From Chitinophagales bacterium (GTDB taxonomy: Bacteria; Bacteroidota; Bacteroidia; Chitinophagales; BACL12): 12,080 nucleotides of DNA. The position numbers and the translations under genes were made by a program. The number at the start of each line of letters is the position of its first letter. Position 1 is the first letter of the stretch. Where the stretch lies: the NCBI GenBank assembly GCA_014380545.1, contig JACMJP010000143.1:1-12080 (forward strand), written 5' to 3'. Shown piece by piece: positions 6,974-12,080 of this stretch. The notes under the pieces were generated by a model. The model made no database searches. It was not told the origin of the DNA and saw only the letters and a program-made list of their open reading frames with translations.

Positions 6974-7097
6974 ATACATGAGTCGACTAAATTAAAACCT
7001 ATTTTTAAATAAATAATTACCGTGGCTGATAATTTTTTTTGGTTGTGTTTTTTTGTTGGATAAAATTACCGTTATGAAAGATACATTCCGGTAAAAT

Positions 7098-7116
7098 GGC
7101 TGGCATTGCGCCAGCC
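7098..7116 (-). terminator. Terminator of the alpha-oxoamine synthase gene
   Basis: GGCTGGC (7098-7104) pairs with GCCAGCC (7110-7116) around the 5-nt loop ATTGC. The hairpin starts two bases past the TGA stop. Read on the minus strand, the stem is followed by ATTTTACC, a short U-tract. The GC-rich stem stands out from the AT-rich surroundings. Confidence 0.7.
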
Positions 7117-7118
7117 GA

Positions 7119-8366
7119 TCATTTTATGCTTTCCATAGCAAATTCATGCTGGTAAGCCCCGTTCTCAATTTTTTCCCTGATAGCACTGAATGCTTCCAAT
7201 GTTGCCAAAATATCTGCATCTGTATGACTTGCAGTTGGAATGATGCGCAACATAAGCATGCCTTTGGGTATTACAGGATATGTTACAGCGCTACAGAAAA
7301 TTCCGTAATTTTCTCTCAGGTCAACAACCAAATTAATTGTTTCAGGAATACTTACTTTTAAAAATACAGGAGTAACAGGGCTGTTTGTGCTTCCGAGGTC
7401 AAATCCTCTTTTTCTGAATCCGCTCTGTAATTTATTTACATTATCCCACAATTGTTTTTTCAATTCAGGTTTTGTTCTTAATAATTCGAGTCGTTTTAAA
7501 TTTCCGATTACGATGGGCATTGGCAAACTCTTCGCAAAAATTTGCGAACGCATGTTGTATCTTAAAAATTTAATCACTTTTTTTTCGCCTGAAATAAATG
7601 CACCTATACTTGCCATTGATTTTGCAAAAGTTGAGAAGTATAGATCAATTCCATTTTGACAACCCTGGTGTTCGCCGCAACCCGCACCTGTTTCACCCAT
7701 GGTTCCGAAACCATGTGCATCATCTACTAATAAACGGAATTCATATTTCTTTTTTAAATCTACTATTTCTTTCAGTTTACCCTGGTCGCCGCCCATACCA
7801 AAAACGCCCTCAGTAATTAGTAAAATTCCGCCGGGTGTATCTTTAATTATTTCACCGGCTCTTTGTAATTGCAATTCACAATTTTCAATATCATTATGGC
7901 GAAAAACAAATCTTTTCCCCTGATGTAATCTAACACCATCAATAATACATGCATGGCTTTCAGCATCATAAACAATTACATCATGTCTTGAGCACAAACT
8001 ATCAATAGCGCTCATAATTCCCTGATAACCGTAATTCAAAAGGAAAGTATCTTCTTTCATTACAAATTCACTCAACTCATTTTCCAATTGTTCATGATAA
8101 TCAGAATTTCCGCTCATCATTCGTGATCCCATCGGATATGCTAATCCAAATTGAGCAGCTGCTTCTGCATCAATTTTTCTTACTTCAGGATGGTTTGCAA
8201 GCCCGAGATAATTATTTAAACTCCATGTTATATGTTCTTTGCCACGGAATTTCATTCGTGGTTGTATTTCACCTTCCAATTTTGGGAACATCATATATCC
8301 ATGTCCTACATCGCTCCATTTGCCGAGCGGACCCGGGTTATTGCGTACTTTTTCAAATATATCCAT
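7119..8366 (-). CDS. Alpha-oxoamine synthase family PLP enzyme (KBL / serine palmitoyltransferase-like)
   Basis: A 415-residue fold-type I PLP enzyme of the family that condenses an amino acid with an acyl thioester and releases CO2: KBL, AONS/BioF, serine palmitoyltransferase, and the cysteate acyltransferase of sulfonolipid synthesis. Visible motifs are SLNNYLGLANHPEV (49-62), GSRMMSGNSDYHEQLE (80-95), YDAESHACIIDG (133-144, His138 stacking on PLP), ITEGVFGMGGD (184-194), VDDAHGFGTMGETGAG (214-229, Asp215 and His218) and STFAKSMASIGAF (245-257, Schiff-base Lys249). The start MDIFEKVRNNPGPLG matches what I recall of a widespread Bacteroidota subfamily. An upstream in-frame ATG at 8438 would add 24 residues, but a perfect -7 promoter box lies inside that stretch, so I reject it. 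The substrate cannot be settled. No threonine dehydrogenase (tdh) or biotin genes adjoin it, and Bacteroidota make sphingolipids and sulfonolipids with such enzymes, so a lipid-base role is a fair guess. Confidence 0.85.
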   Translation of the reverse strand: MDIFEKVRNNPGPLGKWSDVGHGYMMFPKLEGEIQPRMKFRGKEHITWSLNNYLGLANHPEVRKIDAEAAAQFGLAYPMGSRMMSGNSDYHEQLENELSEFVMKEDTFLLNYGYQGIMSAIDSLCSRHDVIVYDAESHACIIDGVRLHQGKRFVFRHNDIENCELQLQRAGEIIKDTPGGILLITEGVFGMGGDQGKLKEIVDLKKKYEFRLLVDDAHGFGTMGETGAGCGEHQGCQNGIDLYFSTFAKSMASIGAFISGEKKVIKFLRYNMRSQIFAKSLPMPIVIGNLKRLELLRTKPELKKQLWDNVNKLQSGFRKRGFDLGSTNSPVTPVFLKVSIPETINLVVDLRENYGIFCSAVTYPVIPKGMLMLRIIPTASHTDADILATLEAFSAIREKIENGAYQHEFAMESIK

Positions 8367-8392
8367 TGCAGTTGCGGTGTTAGTTTTCGAAT

Positions 8393-8409
8393 CTGCCTGA
8401 AGCAGGCAG
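8393..8409. repeat. 17-bp interrupted palindrome at the oxoamine synthase transcription start
   Basis: CTGCCTG (8393-8399) and CAGGCAG (8403-8409) are perfect inverted 7-mers around AAG. On the minus strand the palindrome begins two bases after the -7 box at 8412-8419, so it covers the expected transcription start and first transcribed bases. It could act as an operator, or as a 5' hairpin in the mRNA. It is GC-rich in an AT-rich region. Confidence 0.65.
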
Positions 8410-8411
8410 CG

Positions 8412-8419
8412 CAAAGATA
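8412..8419 (-). promoter_or_regulatory. -7 element of the oxoamine synthase promoter
   Basis: Read on the minus strand this is TATCTTTG followed by C, a full match to the Bacteroidota TAnnTTTG box. A TTTG at 8439-8436 leaves only a 16-nt spacer, shorter than usual; at the usual distance the sequence is TTTT. The start expected near 8405-8407 gives a leader of about 40 nt before the ATG at 8366. Confidence 0.6.
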
Positions 8420-8573
8420 TGTTATCAAACCGGTTCAAAAAATTTTACATTATTTTAATTTAAATACACTATAAAAATGTTTAAAATTGTGTTGGTATAA
8501 TATTCTGTCTTCCCGATTCAGGGTATATTTCTGAAACCTATTAATCACGGAAACCAATACAATGAATTGTTCC

Positions 8574-8605
8574 TTTGCTCGTTACAGTTGCAATTGTTAA
8601 TTTTG
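8574..8605 (+). promoter_or_regulatory. Bacteroidota-type promoter of the bamD operon
   Basis: TTTG (8574-8577), a 20-nt spacer and TAATTTTG (8598-8605) match the -33 and -7 consensus of the Bacteroidota primary sigma factor at every defined base. The expected start, 5-7 nt past the box (8610-8612), is at or next to the ATG at 8613, which suggests a leaderless or nearly leaderless mRNA for bamD-rpoZ-coaBC-DUF4835. Confidence 0.78.
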
Positions 8606-8612
8606 CACACTT

Positions 8613-9443
8613 ATGTATAGATCCGCAGTACTTTCTGCTTTCGCTATAATAATCCTTTTTGCATCCGGTTGCAGTGGCTATGAGAAATTACTAAAAAGTG
8701 ATGACTTTGATACGAAGCAAATAAAGGCACAGGAATATTATAATGAAGGAGATTATGCAAAGGCACTTCCGTTGCTTGATCAATTGCTTGCTGTAAAATC
8801 AGGTACTGCACAGGAGGAAGAAATAAGATATTTTATAGCATACTGTCATTACGGTCAAAGTGAATTTCTATTATCAGCATCCCTCTTTAAAAGTTTTTGG
8901 TTGTCATTTCCAAGATCATACAGGGCCGAGGAATGTTTATATATGAGTGCCTATTGTTTATATAAATCGTCACCCGGCTATGAACTTGATCAAACTGAAA
9001 CAGAAAAAGCACTTGAATCATTTCAGTTTTTTGTTGACACTTATGATAAAAGTGAACGCATTCAGCAATGCAATGATCTGATGGATGAAATGCGTTTGAA
9101 GATGGAAAAGAAAATGTATGAAAGTGCAAACTTGTATTATAATACGGAAAATTACCAGGCTGCAGCAATTACTTATGAAAACATGCTGAAAGAATTTCCT
9201 GAAACAAAAGAAGCTGAAGATGTAGGTGTATTAATTATTCGTTCTTATTTTAATTATGCGGTGCAAAGTATTATCTGCAAAAAAGAGGAACGGTATAATA
9301 AAGCAATAGCAAGCTTTAATCAGTTTAAAGAAAAATATCCGGCCAGCGAAAACATGAATGAAGCTGAAAGTTTATACAAACGTTCTGTTTCATTAAAAGA
9401 AAAAGCATTAAACGAAAAAGAAAACTATAATTGCAATGAGTAA
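8613..9443 (+). CDS. bamD: Outer membrane assembly lipoprotein BamD
   Basis: BamD is an essential lipoprotein on the periplasmic face of the outer membrane that works with BamA to fold and insert beta-barrel proteins. The 276-residue protein has a lipoprotein signal peptide (MYRSAVLSAFAIIILFASGC), with Cys20 as the lipidated residue after ASG. It then has the SGYEKLLKSDD segment and five TPR-like helical pairs at about 33-65, 70-100, 107-145, 169-197 and 207-246. Typical BamD phrases are YYNEGDYAKALPLLDQLL, FPRSYRAEECLYMSAYCLY, LYYNTENYQAAAITYENMLKEFPET and YNKAIASFNQFKEKYP. Length is a little above E. coli BamD (245). The start is fixed by the signal peptide and sits directly after the promoter. 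It is the first gene of a tight operon; the next gene starts inside its last 8 bases (ATGAGTAA, 9436-9443), which suggests translational coupling. Confidence 0.93.
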   Translation: MYRSAVLSAFAIIILFASGCSGYEKLLKSDDFDTKQIKAQEYYNEGDYAKALPLLDQLLAVKSGTAQEEEIRYFIAYCHYGQSEFLLSASLFKSFWLSFPRSYRAEECLYMSAYCLYKSSPGYELDQTETEKALESFQFFVDTYDKSERIQQCNDLMDEMRLKMEKKMYESANLYYNTENYQAAAITYENMLKEFPETKEAEDVGVLIIRSYFNYAVQSIICKKEERYNKAIASFNQFKEKYPASENMNEAESLYKRSVSLKEKALNEKENYNCNE

Positions 9444-9777
9444 CATTAAAAAAATTAATCAAAACATTAACGCAAGCGTTGAAGTAAGAAGTTTAAAAAA
9501 AATCCAGGAAAAAACAGGCAACCTGTATGAAAGTTTGTATGTGATTACAAAAAGGGCAAACCAGATAAATCAGCAGGTAAGGGAAGAGCTCCATCATAAA
9601 CTTGAAGAATTTGCTTCACATAATGATAACCTTGAAGAAGTGTTTGAAAATCGTGAGCAAATTGAAATTTCAAGACACTATGAAAAAATGCCAAAGCCTA
9701 CAATCATTGCATTAGAAGAATTTATGAATGATGGTGTATACATTCGCAGGGGCGATGAAGACAACACGGAAGCATAA
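9436..9777 (+). CDS. rpoZ: RNA polymerase omega subunit (RpoZ/Rpb6 family)
   Basis: Omega binds the beta-prime subunit and helps assemble and stabilise RNA polymerase. The 113-residue protein has the omega core at about 26-66: KTGNLYESLYVITKRANQINQ, which corresponds to the conserved segment with KRA, followed by a charged helix HHKLEEFASHNDNLEEVFENREQ. The C-terminal part, MPKPTIIALEEFMNDGVYIR (85-104), resembles the Rpb6/omega end, where a Pro-x-hydrophobic-Ala-hydrophobic-Glu-Glu pattern precedes a last strand. It is longer than E. coli omega (91), as I recall for Bacteroidota. It overlaps bamD by 8 nt and touches coaBC by 1 nt (TAATG, 9775-9779). The assignment rests on these motifs and on the conserved place between bamD and coaBC. 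Confidence 0.87.
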   Translation: MSNIKKINQNINASVEVRSLKKIQEKTGNLYESLYVITKRANQINQQVREELHHKLEEFASHNDNLEEVFENREQIEISRHYEKMPKPTIIALEEFMNDGVYIRRGDEDNTEA

Positions 9778-10997
9778 TGTACCTTTCGGGGAAAAAGATT
9801 TTACTTGGTGTTTGCAGTGGAATTGCTGCGTATAAATCTGCATATCTCGTTCGATTACTTCTAAAAGAAAATGCAGAAGTAAAAGTTGTAATGACCCCGG
9901 ATGCTCAGCATTTTGTTGGTGCCCTTACATTTTCTGCTCTTTCAAAAAATCCTGTAGCCACAGAATTTTATAATAAACATGATGGCACTTGGAATAATCA
10001 TGTTGAATTAGGTTTGTGGGGCGACGTATTTTTGATTGCCCCGGCTACTGCAAATACAATTGCAAAAATGGCATCCGGCATTTGCGATAATATTTTACTC
10101 GCAACCTATCTTTCTGCAAAATGCCCGGTTATAATTTGTCCCGCAATGGATCTTGACATGTGGAAACATGCCTCCACAATTTCTAATATTGAAAAATTAA
10201 ATCAATATGGAAATAAAATGATAGAACCAGGCACCGGAGAATTAGCAAGCGGGTTAGTTGGTACCGGGAGAATGGCAGAGCCGGAAGAAATCATTCAATA
10301 TTTTAAAAATTACTTTCCCCAATCATCGCCACAAAATTTCTCAGGTAAAAAAGTTTTAATTACAGCCGGTCCAACATATGAAAAAATTGATCCGGTAAGA
10401 TTTATTGGAAACTATTCCTCCGGCAAAATGGGTTTTGCTTTAGCAGAAGAATTTTATGAGCAGGGAGCAGATGTTACAGTTGTTCACGGTCCTGTTCAAA
10501 TTGATGTTTCAAAATATAAAAACATAAAAACAATTGCAGTTGAAAGTGCTGATGAAATGTACAACGCATGCTCAGCATTAATTGACAACCAAAATATATT
10601 TATTGCTGCTGCTGCAGTTTCCGATTTTTCGCCTGAAGAAATTTCAGCAGAAAAATTAAAAAAAGAAAATACACCTGATGGTTTAATTATTAAATTAAAA
10701 CACAACAAAGATGTATTGGCTGAAATGAGTAAACGCAAAACCAAAGATCAGCTTATGATAGGTTTTGCATTAGAAACAAACAATGCAGTGGAAAACGCAA
10801 AGAAAAAACTAAAAACAAAAAACCTTGACATGATTGTGTTGAATTCTTTACAGGATGATGGGGCGGGTTTTCAGCATGATACCAACAAAATAACTTTATT
10901 GGATAAAAATAATAATACCCGTATATTTGAGTTAAAGAGCAAGCGGGAAGCAGCCCGTGATATTGTTAATTACATTTATACATTCAGTCATGCGTAA
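9777..10997 (+). CDS. coaBC: Bifunctional phosphopantothenoylcysteine decarboxylase / phosphopantothenate-cysteine ligase
   Basis: This two-domain enzyme joins 4'-phosphopantothenate to cysteine using CTP (CoaB) and decarboxylates the product to 4'-phosphopantetheine with FMN (CoaC), on the way to coenzyme A. The CoaC domain (1-180) has the FMN-binding start KKILLGVCSGIAAYKS, His75 in WNNHVELGLWGD, APATANTIAKMASG (88-101) and PAMDLDMWKH (122-131). The CoaB domain (188-406) has KVLITAGPTYEKIDPVRFIGNYSSGKMG (192-219), AAAAVSDFSPEE (277-288), a Lys-rich EKLKKE (292-297), MIGFALET (327-334) and DMIVLNSL (351-358). Length 406 equals the E. coli Dfp length. Two residues differ from the E. coli active site: the PAMN Asn is Asp125, and the flap Cys is Ser158 (ELASGLVGTGRM). 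I recall the same substitutions in other Bacteroidota. The stop overlaps the next gene start (ATGCGTAA, 10990-10997). Confidence 0.95.
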   Translation: MYLSGKKILLGVCSGIAAYKSAYLVRLLLKENAEVKVVMTPDAQHFVGALTFSALSKNPVATEFYNKHDGTWNNHVELGLWGDVFLIAPATANTIAKMASGICDNILLATYLSAKCPVIICPAMDLDMWKHASTISNIEKLNQYGNKMIEPGTGELASGLVGTGRMAEPEEIIQYFKNYFPQSSPQNFSGKKVLITAGPTYEKIDPVRFIGNYSSGKMGFALAEEFYEQGADVTVVHGPVQIDVSKYKNIKTIAVESADEMYNACSALIDNQNIFIAAAAVSDFSPEEISAEKLKKENTPDGLIIKLKHNKDVLAEMSKRKTKDQLMIGFALETNNAVENAKKKLKTKNLDMIVLNSLQDDGAGFQHDTNKITLLDKNNNTRIFELKSKREAARDIVNYIYTFSHA

Positions 10998-11886
10998 TTT
11001 AATTATACTTCTCACATTCCTTTTTTCTGTGCAGTTATATGCACAGGAATTAAATTGCGGTGTTACCATTAACACACAGCAGGTTAAAATAACAGATCCG
11101 AAAGTTTTCAAAACACTGGAAACTTCCATCCGTGAATTTATGAATACAAGAAAGTGGAGCGATGATAATTTTAAACCTGAAGAAAAAATTGACTGCCAGA
11201 TAGTAATTACAATTCGTGAAGAGAATGGCAGTGATAAGTTTAAAGCACAGGCAACAATTATTAGTACAAGACCTGTTTATGGGAGTGATTATAAAACAAC
11301 AGTATTAAATACAGTTGATAATGACTTTGAATTTATATATGCCGAATATCAACCATTAGAATTTAACGAAAATAATTTCATCAGCAACCTTACAAGTGTG
11401 CTTGCATATTATGCTTATGTTATTATCGGTTTGGACTATGATTCATTCAGTAAAAATGGCGGAGATAAATATTATCAGAGAGCATTAAACATTATAACAC
11501 AGGCAAGCAATCGGGAAGAAAAAGGATGGAAGGCTTATGACGGAACAAGAAACCGGTATTGGCTGATTGACAATATTCTTGATCCTAAATTAGGCGGGTT
11601 CAGAGATGCATTTTATTCATATCACAGGCAGGGGTTAGATCTGATGTATAATGATCAGGTAACTCCTATTGCAACAATATCTAAGTCACTTCAAACTTTT
11701 GATAATATTAATCGCACACAACCGAACAGTATGATACTGCAATTATTTTTTACTGCAAAGAGTGATGAATTAATTGGCATATATCAAAACGCAGCGCCTA
11801 CTGAAAAAGCAAAGGCTGTAAATTATTTAATGCGGTTAGATCCTTCAAATGGTGATGACTATCAGCAAATAATGGGAACAAGGTGA
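10990..11886 (+). CDS. porD: DUF4835 family exported protein, T9SS-associated (PorD-type)
   Basis: A 298-residue exported protein. Residues 1-19 (MRNLIILLTFLFSVQLYAQ) form a signal peptide, and the mature part begins ELNCGVTINTQQV. This start, followed by VFKTLETSIREFMNTRKWSDDNFKPEEKIDCQIVITI (39-75), is the hallmark of DUF4835 (PF16119, from memory), which some databases name T9SS protein PorD. Other visible segments are FIYAEYQPLEFNENNFISNLTSVLAYYAYVIIGLDYDSFS (115-154), GGDKYYQRALNIITQA (157-172), GWKAYDGTRNRYWLIDNILDP (179-199) and a C-terminal helical region with LQLFFTAKSDEL (250-261). The exact role in secretion is not known to me. The start is set at 10990, not an in-frame ATG 33 nt upstream, because only this one gives a normal signal peptide; it overlaps coaBC by 8 nt. 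It ends the operon in this window. Confidence 0.85.
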   Translation: MRNLIILLTFLFSVQLYAQELNCGVTINTQQVKITDPKVFKTLETSIREFMNTRKWSDDNFKPEEKIDCQIVITIREENGSDKFKAQATIISTRPVYGSDYKTTVLNTVDNDFEFIYAEYQPLEFNENNFISNLTSVLAYYAYVIIGLDYDSFSKNGGDKYYQRALNIITQASNREEKGWKAYDGTRNRYWLIDNILDPKLGGFRDAFYSYHRQGLDLMYNDQVTPIATISKSLQTFDNINRTQPNSMILQLFFTAKSDELIGIYQNAAPTEKAKAVNYLMRLDPSNGDDYQQIMGTR

Positions 11887-11948
11887 TGTAAAATTTCTTT
11901 TCTATTTTTTTCTGAGGACTCCGAATGAATATTGCTTAGTACTTTCAT

Positions 11949-12080
11949 TCAATAAAGCAGCCTTGTTTTAATTGTTCCTTTTACATTTTTCATTACATCA
12001 AAAGCATTTTTGCTCATTTTCGCATCTACATCTAATACAACATAACCAATTGTATCATTTGTTTTTAAATATTGAGCTAA
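11949..12080 (-). CDS. serA: C-terminal end of a phosphoglycerate dehydrogenase-like protein (partial)
   Basis: On the minus strand the frame is open from the window edge to TGA at 11951-11949, giving the last 43 residues. The sequence contains TIGYVVLDVDAKMS and ends GTIKTRLLY. This is the end of the ACT regulatory domain of D-3-phosphoglycerate dehydrogenase (first step of serine synthesis), whose families typically close with GYVVxDVD ... IxGTIxxRxLY. Only the domain end is visible, so another ACT-ended dehydrogenase is possible. It converges on the DUF4835 gene with a 62-bp gap and no convincing hairpin terminator. Confidence 0.75.
   Translation of the reverse strand, partial: LAQYLKTNDTIGYVVLDVDAKMSKNAFDVMKNVKGTIKTRLLY

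Noticed and set aside
8367..8438. 24-residue N-terminal extension of the oxoamine synthase
   Set aside because: The stretch contains a full-match -7 box and a palindrome, and family members begin at MDIFEK, so the real start is at 8366.
7146..8474. Several plus-strand reading frames opposite the oxoamine synthase gene
   Set aside because: They overlap each other and the conserved minus-strand enzyme, and their translations show no domain, signal peptide or codon pattern of real genes.
10957..10989. Earlier in-frame ATG for the DUF4835 protein
   Set aside because: It would put a second hydrophobic stretch before a complete signal peptide and lengthen the overlap with coaBC; the start at 10990 gives the expected MRNLIILLTF leader.
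11923..11950. GAATGAA / TTCATTC inverted repeat between the DUF4835 gene and the serA-like gene
   Set aside because: The stem is AT-rich, the loop is 14 nt, one arm overlaps the serA-like stop codon, and neither side has a T-run.

Overview
The window comes from an AT-rich genome of the phylum Bacteroidota. Several signs agree: three proteins with type IX secretion (T9SS) C-terminal sorting domains, a Bacteroidota-type promoter (TTTG, 20-nt spacer, TAnnTTTG) ahead of bamD, start codons preceded by A-rich sequence rather than Shine-Dalgarno sites, a short Hc1-type histone-like protein, and the BamD / RNA polymerase omega / CoaBC / DUF4835 gene run typical of the phylum. The genus cannot be fixed from the sequence alone.

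Layout, left to right. Positions 1-2694 hold the tail of one T9SS cargo protein and then a complete 855-residue secreted protein. The second has seven propeller-like repeats, four Ig-like modules and a sorting domain, and is closed by a strong intrinsic terminator. Positions 2961-5626 are three co-directional genes: accA (fatty-acid synthesis), a DUF6913-type protein of unknown function, and dapA (lysine and cell-wall precursor synthesis). Two short tandem-repeat arrays lie in the spacers, and one of them enters the 3' end of accA. A hairpin at 5641-5673 separates dapA from a minus-strand block at 5694-8366. That block holds a secreted cupredoxin-FnIII protein, a small Hc1 histone-like protein, and an alpha-oxoamine synthase (PLP enzyme related to KBL and serine palmitoyltransferase). 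A divergent promoter region at about 8393-8605 then starts the plus-strand operon bamD-rpoZ-coaBC-DUF4835/porD (8613-11886), whose genes overlap by 8, 1 and 8 nt. The window ends in the 3' end of a convergent serA-like gene.

How the genes fit together: most are housekeeping genes with a cell-envelope bias. accA feeds fatty-acid synthesis, the oxoamine synthase may make sphingoid or sulfonolipid bases, dapA feeds lysine and peptidoglycan, bamD inserts outer-membrane proteins, the DUF4835 gene is linked to T9SS, and three proteins are probable T9SS cargo. I found no phage, transposon, CRISPR, toxin-antitoxin or defence system, no rRNA or tRNA gene, and no clear new multi-gene system. The points most worth checking are the apparent loss of two catalytic residues in the CoaC domain, the heptamer array in the accA stop region, the near-leaderless bamD promoter, the palindrome at the oxoamine synthase promoter, and the T9SS-exported cupredoxin.
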